This document shows positions 28,061 to 35,765 of a stretch of DNA of 64,000 nucleotides, piece by piece. The stretch's first letter is position 1. Each line of letters begins with the position of its first letter. Source of the DNA: JAJAZB01 sp964244295. Its GTDB lineage: Bacteria; Bacteroidota; Bacteroidia; Cytophagales; Spirosomataceae. A program made the translations under genes and the position numbers. The notes beneath the pieces are model-generated. The model had not been told where the DNA came from. It did not search any database and saw only the letters and a list, made by a program, of their open reading frames with translations. The DNA lies in NCBI GenBank assembly GCA_964244295.1, contig CAXTIG010000031.1, forward strand, positions 22,182-86,181, read 5' to 3'.

Positions 28061-29698
28061 CTAAGGGTTGAAGGTCATTTCAGCGCTCAATCCGTACCCA
28101 ATCCGCTGGGCCACCGCCGTTACGCGGGCCGGTTTGTCGAGCCGAAGCGGTTGGGTGTACACCTGCCAGTCGGCCGGATTCCCTTCAATTTTGTACGCGA
28201 TGGAAGCCCCCGGCGTGGCGCAGCGAATGACGACCTGGTCGCCTTGCCGCTCCCCCTGCGGGGTGGCCGTCTGGGGCGGTTCGGTTCGGCCTTGCCACCA
28301 TTGCCGGAGGAGGTCTTTTTCGGGAATACCACCGAGGTCGCCGGTTTCGACCAGCCAGCGGTCCATTTCCCGGCGCAGGCGGTTGAGGTTCCCGGCCTGG
28401 GTGGGTTGTTCGGCGAGGTTGGTTAGTTGAAAAGGGTCGCGTTTCAGGTCGTAGAGCTCTTCGGCGGCTTTGGTTTTGACAAACCACCGCATCTGGGCGG
28501 CGTTGAGTTTGCCTTCGTCGCGCAGGCGGAGGAGTTCGGCCATCATCGGCTGTTGTTTCCGAAACCCAATGTCCATGTACAGCGGTTTTTCCGGGAAAAA
28601 ATTCCGGACGTACTGGTAGCGCCCGTCGTGAACCGAGCGCACCCGGTCGTACTCCGAGTCGAGCCGGTCGCGGGCGGCAAACACGACGTGGCGGGGCGTT
28701 TTAACCGCGTATTTTCCGAAAAAAGCCCGCCCCTGCATGGCGTTCGGTGTCGGAATGCCAGCCAGCGAAAGCACCGTGGGCGCTAAGTCAATCATTGAAA
28801 TCAGTTCGCTGCGCGTCGTCCCGGCCGAACGTGGCCCGGCCCACTTTTTATCGGGAAACCGCACGATCAGCGGCACCCGCAGCCCCCGATCGTAAATTTC
28901 CCGCTTCACGAAGGGCAGCCCGTCGCCGTGATCCGACCAGAAGAAAATAATCGTGTTATCGAGCAACCCGTCGTCTTCCAGGCCTTTCAACAACCCGCCC
29001 ACCCAGTCGTCCATCTCGCGGATGTTGCTGAAAAACCGGGCCATGTCCTGCCGGACGGTCGGCGTGTCGGGGTAGTACGGCGGCACCTTCACGCGGGCTG
29101 GGTCGACGCGCAGGGGCTGGTCTTTCCGCACCCAGACCTGCGATTCGTGGGTGACGGTGTTGTTAAAAATGGCAAAAAAGGGTTGGTCTTTCGCCCGGTT
29201 GCGGTAGTGGGCTTTCTTGCTGCTTTCGCCCCAAACCGTCGGCGGGGCCTCGAACTGGTAGTCGGTTTTCTCGTTGTTGCTCGTGTAGTACCCAGCCGCC
29301 CGCAGGTACTCGGGGAAGGCCCGTACGCCGGGCGGCATCACGACGGAGTACGAGGGCGGCAGACCGGTTTTCTCCGGCATCGTGCTGTACAGCGTCCGCA
29401 TGTTGTGGCCGCCGTTGCTGGTCTGGTAGCGGCCCGTGATGATGGCGTTGCGACTGGGGGCGCACACGCCCGCCGTGCAGAACGCGTTGGTGAAGCGCAC
29501 ACCCTCGCGGGCCAAGCGGTCGATGTTCGGCGTGGGCACGGTGCTGTCGCCGTAGCAGCCCAGGTGCGGACTCATGTCTTCGCAGGAAATCCAGAGGATG
29601 TTGGGCAACGCCGGCATCTGAACTTGGACGCGCCGCCCGCCCGTGATGACGAGGGCAGTAAGGGCCAGGAGGCTGGGGAGGACGAGTTTGGAAAACAT
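28061..29698 (-). CDS. Sulfatase (arylsulfatase/sulfamidase type) with C-terminal CHB_HEX_C-like domain
   Basis: A 545-residue secreted S1-family sulfatase that would remove sulfate esters from a glycan in the periplasm or outside the cell. After a signal sequence (about 1-20), the catalytic domain opens with NILWISCEDM. It has the activation motif VCAPSRNAIITGR, in which the cysteine (about residue 77) should be converted to formylglycine. Metal-binding residues are seen in SDHGDG. The last 75 residues (PGASIAYKIEG, then RVTAVAQRIGYG) resemble the chitobiase/beta-hexosaminidase C-terminal domain often attached to sulfatases. It is 10 bases downstream of the next sulfatase gene, so the two are probably cotranscribed. 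The preferred substrate cannot be assigned; the N-terminus resembles heparan N-sulfatase-like members. Confidence 0.93.
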   Translation of the reverse strand: MFSKLVLPSLLALTALVITGGRRVQVQMPALPNILWISCEDMSPHLGCYGDSTVPTPNIDRLAREGVRFTNAFCTAGVCAPSRNAIITGRYQTSNGGHNMRTLYSTMPEKTGLPPSYSVVMPPGVRAFPEYLRAAGYYTSNNEKTDYQFEAPPTVWGESSKKAHYRNRAKDQPFFAIFNNTVTHESQVWVRKDQPLRVDPARVKVPPYYPDTPTVRQDMARFFSNIREMDDWVGGLLKGLEDDGLLDNTIIFFWSDHGDGLPFVKREIYDRGLRVPLIVRFPDKKWAGPRSAGTTRSELISMIDLAPTVLSLAGIPTPNAMQGRAFFGKYAVKTPRHVVFAARDRLDSEYDRVRSVHDGRYQYVRNFFPEKPLYMDIGFRKQQPMMAELLRLRDEGKLNAAQMRWFVKTKAAEELYDLKRDPFQLTNLAEQPTQAGNLNRLRREMDRWLVETGDLGGIPEKDLLRQWWQGRTEPPQTATPQGERQGDQVVIRCATPGASIAYKIEGNPADWQVYTQPLRLDKPARVTAVAQRIGYGLSAEMTFNP

Positions 29699-29708
29699 AA
29701 CGTTTGAG

Positions 29709-31175
29709 TTAATTCAGCGTTGGAAACGCCTCCGAGGGCGTCCGTGCCCCGTGGAGCAGAGGTTTCAGCCGGGCCAGGTCGGTGGGGCGTTGGGCGGTCA
29801 AATCGGTCCGTTCGCCGGGGTCGGCCTTCAGGTCGTAGAGTTCGTAGCGGGCCGTTTTCACGAAGTAAATTAATTTTAAATCTCCCTGCCGCAAGGCCTG
29901 CCAGCCGCCCTGCTCGTGGAATTCCCAGTACTGGTACGGAGCCGGGCGCTGGCCTTTTTTACCCAGCAGCGTCGGCACAATCGAAAGCCCGTCGGTCGTC
30001 GGGAGGGTGTTCCCCCCGGCCAGGTCGCAGGCCGTGGCCAGAAAATCCCACTGGGCGGTGGGGTGGTCGCTCACGCCGGGCTTGACCGTGCCCGGCCACC
30101 AGGCGATAAGCGGGGCGCGGATGCCGCCTTCGTAGGGGCTGCGCTTGAAACCCCGCAGGCCGTTGGCCTTGGCGAACCGCTGGGGAATATCCTCGGTCGA
30201 TCCGTTGTCGCTGCTGAACAGGAGGAGCGTATTTTCGGCCAACCCCTGCGCCTTCAGGGTTTTCATCAATTCGCCCACGTAGTCGTCCATCCGGGTGATG
30301 GTGGCAGCGTAATTCTTTTCCAGGTCGGTCCAGGGTTCCTTTTCGTAGGGAGCCAGGGTGGGCGACTGAAAGCGCTCGTCTTTCGGGGCTTCGCCGTTGT
30401 TGTGGGGCAAGGTGTAGGCCAGGTAGAGGAAAAACGGACGGTCGTGGGGTTGCTTCAAAAACTGGACGGCCTCGCGGGTGAACAGGTCGTTGGAGTACTC
30501 CTTTTTTTCGGTCGCGTAACTGCCCAGCCCCTTGAATAGCGCCGTTTCCGGCTCCCAGACGACCTTGTTTTTTAGCAGTTTCTTTTCGCCATTTCGCAGC
30601 AGGTATTCGGGGAAATTGTTGTGGGCCAGCACCTGGTCGAGGTAGCCGTAGTACTGTTCGAAACCCTGGCGGGTCGGTTCGCCCGGCGTGCCCACGCCGC
30701 CCAGGCCCCACTTGCCGACCAGCGCGGTTTGGTAGCCCGCGCCCTTGAGCAGTTCGGCCACGGTAACGGTGTTTTCGGAAATCGGCATCTGTCCGTTCGG
30801 CTGCCATTGCTTGTTGCCGCGCACCTCGGCGTGGCCCGTGTGCAGGCCGGTCATCAGGGCGCAGCGTGAAGGGGCGCACACGGAGGTGCCCGCGTAATGC
30901 CGGGTGAAGCGCAGCCCCTCGGAAGCCATGCGGGTGAGGTTGGGAGTTTTGAAAACACGGTGGCCGTAGGGCGCGATTTCTTCCACCCCCAAATCGTCCA
31001 TGTTCACGTAAATGAGGTTGGGGCGGTCGGATTGCCGCATCACCCGCTCCGGCGTACCGGTCGCACGGGTTTTCGGGGCGACTGCCGGGGGTTGAGTGAC
31101 GGTCGGGGGGCCATTCACGAAGGCCGTGGGCAGCAGCGCGGCGAGGAGAAGACGAAGCAGGGCGATTTTTTTCAT
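29709..31175 (-). CDS. Sulfatase (arylsulfatase A-like)
   Basis: A 488-residue secreted S1-family sulfatase. I chose the ATG at 31173-31175 because it starts a typical signal peptide (MKKIALLRLLLAALLPTAF); the frame is open 34 codons further upstream but that part is not signal-like. The catalytic domain starts at NLIYVNMDDLG, with the formylglycine motif VCAPSRCALMTG and the metal site FSSDNGS. The segment VGKWGLGGVGTPGEPTRQGF is typical of arylsulfatase A-like enzymes. The C-terminal DLKADPGERTDL segment is the usual sulfatase ending. It lies 123 bases downstream of a third sulfatase and 10 bases upstream of the 28061-29698 gene. Activity would need a formylglycine-generating enzyme encoded elsewhere. 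Confidence 0.93.
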   Translation of the reverse strand: MKKIALLRLLLAALLPTAFVNGPPTVTQPPAVAPKTRATGTPERVMRQSDRPNLIYVNMDDLGVEEIAPYGHRVFKTPNLTRMASEGLRFTRHYAGTSVCAPSRCALMTGLHTGHAEVRGNKQWQPNGQMPISENTVTVAELLKGAGYQTALVGKWGLGGVGTPGEPTRQGFEQYYGYLDQVLAHNNFPEYLLRNGEKKLLKNKVVWEPETALFKGLGSYATEKKEYSNDLFTREAVQFLKQPHDRPFFLYLAYTLPHNNGEAPKDERFQSPTLAPYEKEPWTDLEKNYAATITRMDDYVGELMKTLKAQGLAENTLLLFSSDNGSTEDIPQRFAKANGLRGFKRSPYEGGIRAPLIAWWPGTVKPGVSDHPTAQWDFLATACDLAGGNTLPTTDGLSIVPTLLGKKGQRPAPYQYWEFHEQGGWQALRQGDLKLIYFVKTARYELYDLKADPGERTDLTAQRPTDLARLKPLLHGARTPSEAFPTLN

Positions 31176-31298
31176 GGTGCAAAACAGGGGACTGGGTTTG
31201 TTGCCCGGTTCCTCGGCCTGTGGCACACAGGCCGAAACGGATTTTACTGGAAAATTGGGCCGTGTGCCACAGCCCACGGTGAGCGAGACCCCTGAAGT

Positions 31299-33086
31299 TC
31301 AGTTCATTTTTTTGAAAACAACGTTCTTCAATTCCAACTCATCCGCCTCGCTAGCGCTGATGGTCAGGGTATAACGACCCGGTTTCAGGGTCATCCGCCC
31401 CAGCGTTCGCGCCGACCAGGTTTCGGGGGATACTCCCGCGACGGGGCATTCGACCACCACCCCGCCCACCGCCGCCCGCCAGGTGGATTTCGAGGTGGAA
31501 GTTCCGCGCAGCGTCAATGCCACTTCGTACGTGCCGGGCCGGACGATTTCAAGTTGCCAGGAAATCGCGTCCGGCGGGTTTCTCCAGGCCGAAACCCAGT
31601 CGCCGTCCACGCCCTCCGGGTGCGCCCCAACGACGCGCTTACCGTTGACGACGCCCCGGTCGCCGAGAAATTTCAACCCGCCCTTCACCCGGCCCAGGTG
31701 CGGGGTCAGCACCACCGAATTCGCTTCGGCGTAGCCCACGGGTACGGGCAAAAGCCGGAACTGGCGTTGGGCGTGGGTTTCGCCCCACCAAACCCGGTAC
31801 TGGCTGTCGAGTCGGGCCACGAGGGCCGGGTGGCTGGCGGCCACGTTGGTCTGCTCGCCGGGGTCGGCGCTGGGGTCGTACAACTGGGTGCCGTCCACGA
31901 GTTTGAAGCGTTGCGTGCGGGCGATGCCACCGGGATAGGGCGCGGGGGCGTGTAGGGTCTTCAGGGAATAAGTCAGGAACAGCGTCCGCTCCGATCCGGG
32001 CGCGGGGCGGCCTTCGAGCCGGGATCGGAGGCTGCGCCCGTCGGCGTCGGCTTTCGGTTTCAGGCCGCAGAAATCGAGCAGCGTGGGCAGCACGTCGATG
32101 TGAGCGGCAACCGTTTCAACGGTTTTCCCGGTGGGCAGCCGGCCGGCCCAGCGCCAGAAGCACTGCGTGCGGATGCCGCCTTCGTAGACGGTGAATTTTT
32201 TGTCGCGCAGTCCGGCGTTGAAGCGCGTTTCCTGTCCCCGCCAGATGGGGCCGTTGTCGCTCAGAAACACGACGATCGTGTTGCGGGCCAGCCCGGTTTT
32301 CTCCAGATGCGTCAGCAACCGCCCGACGTTCGCGTCGAGGTTTTCGACCATTCCGTACACGCGGGCCGTGTTTTCAGAAATGCCTTTTTCGAGAAATTTT
32401 TTGAAATAGGTCGAATCGATTTCCAGCGGCGTGTGCGGGGCGTTGTAGGGCAGGTAGCAGAAAAACGGACGGGCGGCGATCCCTCGCGCGTCGCTACGCC
32501 TTTTCCTGGTCCCTTCCATGAAGCGGATGGCCTCGTCGGTCAGCACGTCGGTGATGTAGCCCTTCGTGGGGTGGGGCTGGCCGTTGCGTTCGAGGGTCGG
32601 GTCGAAGTAGTCGTCGAAATGCCCCGTGCGGAAGCCGACGAATTCCCCAAACCCCTGCGCGTTGGGCAAACTGGGGTAGTTTTCGCCGAGGTGCCATTTC
32701 CCGAAAAGTCCCGTGCGGTAGCCGTTGGCACTCAGGATTTCGGCCAGGGTCGTCTCGTCGGGGGCCATCGTTTCGAAGCCGTTGGTCACGCTCCGCACGC
32801 CCGTGCGCTGGGCGTAGCGGCCCGTGAGTAGGCTGGCACGGGTGGGCGCGCACACGGGCGAGACGTAAAAGTTCTGGAACCGAACCCCCTCGCGGGCCAG
32901 GCGGTCGAGGTTGGGGGTGCTGAGAACCGGATTCCCGGCCCCGCCGTAATCGCCGAAACCCAGGTCGTCGGCGAGGATGAGCAGGATGTTGGGCGGTGCC
33001 GGGGCTTTGGGCGGCACCGACGCGACGGTGAGCCAGCCGAGCAGGAGCAACGTTAAGCTGCGAAACAGCCGTTTTTGAAACCTCAT
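31299..33086 (-). CDS. Sulfatase with C-terminal beta-sandwich extension
   Basis: A 595-residue secreted S1-family sulfatase. Signal peptide at about residues 1-25, catalytic domain from NILLILADDLGFGDYG, formylglycine motif VCAPTRASLLTGRYAQRTGV, and metal-binding FLSDNGP. The usual sulfatase core ends near DPSADPGEQTNVAAS (about residue 430). A further 150 residues or so follow (DAISWQLEIVRPGTYEVALT, then LKPGRYTLTISA) and look like a carbohydrate-binding-type beta-sandwich. Such tails occur in arylsulfatases of marine and soil Bacteroidota and may tether the enzyme to its polysaccharide. It is the first of three consecutive minus-strand sulfatase genes. The substrate is unknown. Confidence 0.92.
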   Translation of the reverse strand: MRFQKRLFRSLTLLLLGWLTVASVPPKAPAPPNILLILADDLGFGDYGGAGNPVLSTPNLDRLAREGVRFQNFYVSPVCAPTRASLLTGRYAQRTGVRSVTNGFETMAPDETTLAEILSANGYRTGLFGKWHLGENYPSLPNAQGFGEFVGFRTGHFDDYFDPTLERNGQPHPTKGYITDVLTDEAIRFMEGTRKRRSDARGIAARPFFCYLPYNAPHTPLEIDSTYFKKFLEKGISENTARVYGMVENLDANVGRLLTHLEKTGLARNTIVVFLSDNGPIWRGQETRFNAGLRDKKFTVYEGGIRTQCFWRWAGRLPTGKTVETVAAHIDVLPTLLDFCGLKPKADADGRSLRSRLEGRPAPGSERTLFLTYSLKTLHAPAPYPGGIARTQRFKLVDGTQLYDPSADPGEQTNVAASHPALVARLDSQYRVWWGETHAQRQFRLLPVPVGYAEANSVVLTPHLGRVKGGLKFLGDRGVVNGKRVVGAHPEGVDGDWVSAWRNPPDAISWQLEIVRPGTYEVALTLRGTSTSKSTWRAAVGGVVVECPVAGVSPETWSARTLGRMTLKPGRYTLTISASEADELELKNVVFKKMN

Positions 33087-33127
33087 TTTTTAAAAAGGGA
33101 AGCGGTTTAGAATTTCGTCAAAAAGTG

Positions 33128-33233
33128 TTTGTCATCCCGACGAAGCAGGGATCTCGCTGGCCCTTCTGTACGATTGCCGCTAGCCAAGAGTTCGGCACAC
33201 CAACGAGATCCCTCCTTCGTCGGGATGACAAAT
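33128..33233. repeat. Inverted repeat, family A copy 3
   Basis: Arms begin TTTGTCATCCCGACGAAGCA and end CCTTCGTCGGGATGACAAA. The loop includes GATTGCCGCTAGCCAAGAG, which resembles the loop of copy 4 (CTTGCCGATAGTCGAGTG). It sits between the TIM-barrel/YdjC gene end and the sulfatase start. Confidence 0.85.
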
Positions 33234-33288
33234 CTGCGTCGGGCTTACAACCCTTTTTTCAAAATCAAAAATAGGTTCAAAGTAAAAA

Positions 33289-34941
33289 TCAAGGTACCCG
33301 GCTTTCGCCAAAAAACGTCCGGTAGTCCAGCAACTGAATGCCCCGCTCCCGCACCGCCGCTGCCGCCGCCGGGCTGGTCAGCAGGACCGCGTCGGCTTCG
33401 CGGTTGGCGCTCACGTCGGGGCCGAGGGGTTTCATTTCGTCGGTGTCGTAGGCCGGGTGGGTCACGAGCAGGTAGGTGCCGGGCGTGAGCGCGCGCAGGG
33501 TTTCGACAAAAACGCGTTCGCGCTCGGCTTTGTCGGCCCCGTTTTTCAGAACCAGCCGGGGAAACGGCTCCGCCGAAGCCGGTTCGAGGGTGGGCAGGCC
33601 GTACTCGGCGGAAAGCTTCTCCACGATTTCCCGCAAACGCGGGTGCGAGCGGTCGAAGGCCATGTGAACCGACAGGTGGGAAGTCTGGGGCAGCAGCGTA
33701 CGCACCCGCTCGATTTGCGCCCGCAGTTCGCGTTCGGCTTCGCCAAAATCCGGCTGGTGGTCGAGCAGCGAAGTCATCGCCGGATTGCCTTTCCAGGTCG
33801 TCTGGAAAAACGCCCCGCTCGAATCGCAGAGGCTGGGGACGGTGGTGAGCGGTCGCCAGCGGAGGGTTTTCCATTCGCTGGTCAACGTCAGGTGAACGCC
33901 CACGTCGGCCTGGGGCACTGGCCGGAGCATCGTCACCGCCTCGGCCAGCCAGGGCGTGGGAGCCATGACTTCCACCGAGCGGGCCAGGCCGTTTTGCACG
34001 GCGTCGAGGCAACCCTGGTTGCTGGCGTGCGACATCCCCGAATCGTCGGCCCGCACCAACAGCCGGATTTCGTCGCGGTGCCGCTCCCAGTTCCGCAGAA
34101 ACGCGATGCTCGCCGGAATTTGCTCCGCCGGTTTCAAGGATTCGTCTTCGATGAACAGGTGCTTCACGCCACTCCGCCGGGCTTCCTGCAAAAAGGTGCT
34201 CAGTCCGATGTCGCCCGCTCCGAGCGCCACGTTGTGGGGCTTGAGCGCGGGACTTTCGAGGCTAGACGGCGTGCCGGGGCGGCGATCTTTGAGGTGAACG
34301 AGCGGGAAACGCCCAGAGTATTTTTTCAACAACGCCGTCGGGTCCTGGGGCAGGGCACCGCCCCGGGTGTTTTTGGCCCACATCAAATCCAACTCGAACT
34401 GCACGGCCTCGGGCGGCATCCGTTCGGTGAGGTAATCGAACAGCGTGCCTTCGGGCCGCGTTGGGTCCCCGTGTTTCACGAATTCGTAGCCGTGATTGTG
34501 GTAGCAGAGCGTCAGCCCTTTTTTTCGGAGGGCCGTCCCGGCTTTCGTGAACACGGCGATGGCCCGGTCGGCATCGGCGAGGGTAAACACGTCGCCGTGC
34601 GGAATCCAGTAGCAGACCACGTAACTCGCCCCCAGGGCCTTCGCCCGTTGGGCGACCACGGCCACGCTGTCGCGCAGCAGGCCGAAATCGGCCCCCATGC
34701 CCACGAAACTCAGGCCATGTTCCTTCAGCAAACGCCGGTATTCCTTCACGGGTATCGTGCGCGGCCAGCCGCCTTCCAACTCCGTCACGCCCCAGTCGCG
34801 GAGTTGGGCCATCATCGCCGGGGCGTTCGGGCTGCCTTTCATGCTCGAAAGCTGAACGCCGACGGGCCACTGCGCCAGGGCAGTGAGGGAGGCAAAAAAA
34901 AGTATCGGCAACGCGGCGAACCGGGGAAAGGGCGAGAACAT
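33289..34941 (-). CDS. Fusion of TIM-barrel sugar isomerase-like domain and YdjC/ChbG-type deacetylase-like domain
   Basis: A 550-residue exported protein. The ATG at 34939-34941 starts a signal peptide (ending near LTALAQ); the frame is open 37 codons upstream but that part overlaps the EVE gene. Residues about 25-290 form an AP_endonuc_2/xylose-isomerase-like TIM barrel, with the conserved CYHNHGYEF, QFELDLMW and GAGDIGLSTFL segments. From about residue 310 a second domain follows, with RLLVRADDSGMSHASNQG and DVGVHLTLTSEW. These are the metal-binding Asp-Asp and His motifs of the YdjC/ChbG carbohydrate deacetylase family, and VTHPAYD near the C-terminus supplies another His. Each domain is normally a separate protein. 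The two could catalyse consecutive steps on the same sugar, but that is an inference. The gene is 20 bases downstream of the EVE gene and probably in its operon. Confidence 0.88.
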   Translation of the reverse strand: MFSPFPRFAALPILFFASLTALAQWPVGVQLSSMKGSPNAPAMMAQLRDWGVTELEGGWPRTIPVKEYRRLLKEHGLSFVGMGADFGLLRDSVAVVAQRAKALGASYVVCYWIPHGDVFTLADADRAIAVFTKAGTALRKKGLTLCYHNHGYEFVKHGDPTRPEGTLFDYLTERMPPEAVQFELDLMWAKNTRGGALPQDPTALLKKYSGRFPLVHLKDRRPGTPSSLESPALKPHNVALGAGDIGLSTFLQEARRSGVKHLFIEDESLKPAEQIPASIAFLRNWERHRDEIRLLVRADDSGMSHASNQGCLDAVQNGLARSVEVMAPTPWLAEAVTMLRPVPQADVGVHLTLTSEWKTLRWRPLTTVPSLCDSSGAFFQTTWKGNPAMTSLLDHQPDFGEAERELRAQIERVRTLLPQTSHLSVHMAFDRSHPRLREIVEKLSAEYGLPTLEPASAEPFPRLVLKNGADKAERERVFVETLRALTPGTYLLVTHPAYDTDEMKPLGPDVSANREADAVLLTSPAAAAAVRERGIQLLDYRTFFGESRVP

Positions 34942-34961
34942 GGGGAACGGAAAAAGGGGGG

Positions 34962-35405
34962 TTAAACCGGCTCGGCGTACATAGCTCCGGCGATTTTCTG
35001 AAAATCCGCTTCCGGAATTTCCAGAAACCCGAACCGGAAGGTCATGCCCCAACTGGTTTTATTTTGGATGAAACTCAGTTCGTGTAGCAGCGGCGCGATG
35101 GGCGCTTCCCGCACCGGGGTGAAGGCGATGTCGCGCCGGAACGGTTCAAAGTCCGGGGTCATCGGCGATTGATAGACCTCGTCGCCGCTGACCCGGCCCA
35201 GGGCGGTGAAGGCTTGCAGGGGTTTTGCTTCGCCAAACTGCGCTTTGGGCGAATAAAACACGACGCCGTCGCCCCGGCGCATCCGTTTCAGGTTGCGGGC
35301 TTTGCCGTGGTTGGCTTGGCAGAAGCCGCCTTCGACGCCCTTCAGGACGTGGTCGAGGGCGGCCACGATGAGCCAGTACCGCGCGGGTTGGGTTGATTCA
35401 GGCAT
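34962..35405 (-). CDS. EVE domain-containing protein
   Basis: A 147-residue cytoplasmic protein of the EVE (UPF0310) family, which belongs to the PUA-like fold that reads modified bases or nucleotides. The domain opens with RYWLIVAALDHVLKGVEGGF and continues with KRMRRGDGVVFYSPKA and the late SWGMTFRFGFLEI. I chose the ATG at 35403-35405 because it starts just before the domain; it overlaps the end of the upstream ABM gene by 8 bases (ATGCCTGA), a common coupling arrangement. EVE proteins of this short type are widespread and their function is unproven; no restriction nuclease is fused here. The nearby DNA methyltransferase is 17 kb away, so no functional link is implied. Confidence 0.88.
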   Translation of the reverse strand: MPESTQPARYWLIVAALDHVLKGVEGGFCQANHGKARNLKRMRRGDGVVFYSPKAQFGEAKPLQAFTALGRVSGDEVYQSPMTPDFEPFRRDIAFTPVREAPIAPLLHELSFIQNKTSWGMTFRFGFLEIPEADFQKIAGAMYAEPV

Positions 35406-35721
35406 GGCGTACGTGGGCGACTTCGTGGATGTGATAGTCGGCAGTGGCAATTTCGTAGGCCCCGTCCATGTGTTCCTTCACGCCCGGAAAACCGAACATG
35501 GCCTTGAAGGCCGCTTCGCTTTCCCACTGGGTGTAGTTGATGACCCGCACGCCGTCGAGGCTGCGGTGGAGGTTGGCCGAAATGAAACCCGGCACCTGGT
35601 ACATGACCTCGTCGGTGGCCCGGACGAGGAGGTCGAGCAGGCGCTGCTGGTTTTCGGGGCTGACCGTGAACACGTTGCTCATCGTAATGTACGACTGACC
35701 GGTTTGAATCGTGGTTTCCAT
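35398..35721 (-). CDS. Antibiotic biosynthesis monooxygenase (ABM) family protein
   Basis: A 107-residue ferredoxin-like fold protein. The start at 35719-35721 gives a protein that begins METTIQTGQ and includes SNVFTVSPENQQRLLDLLV, QVPGFISANLHRSLDGVRV and NYTQWESEAAFKAMF. This is the standard ABM domain length, with the conserved W in the last strand. A longer open frame extends upstream but is a shadow of the rhamnosidase gene. ABM proteins are small dimeric oxygenases or stress proteins whose substrates vary widely, so no reaction can be assigned. It is the first gene of a likely three-gene operon with the EVE protein and the TIM-barrel/YdjC fusion. Confidence 0.85.
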   Translation of the reverse strand: METTIQTGQSYITMSNVFTVSPENQQRLLDLLVRATDEVMYQVPGFISANLHRSLDGVRVINYTQWESEAAFKAMFGFPGVKEHMDGAYEIATADYHIHEVAHVRHA

Positions 35722-35765
35722 ACGATTGATTGGTTTGTTGAAAAATGAATGGATTGAAAAAAGCG

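Noticed and set aside
34962..35405. EVE protein as part of a defence system with the DNA methyltransferase
   Set aside because: The two genes are 17 kb apart in different operons, and stand-alone EVE proteins are common outside defence loci.
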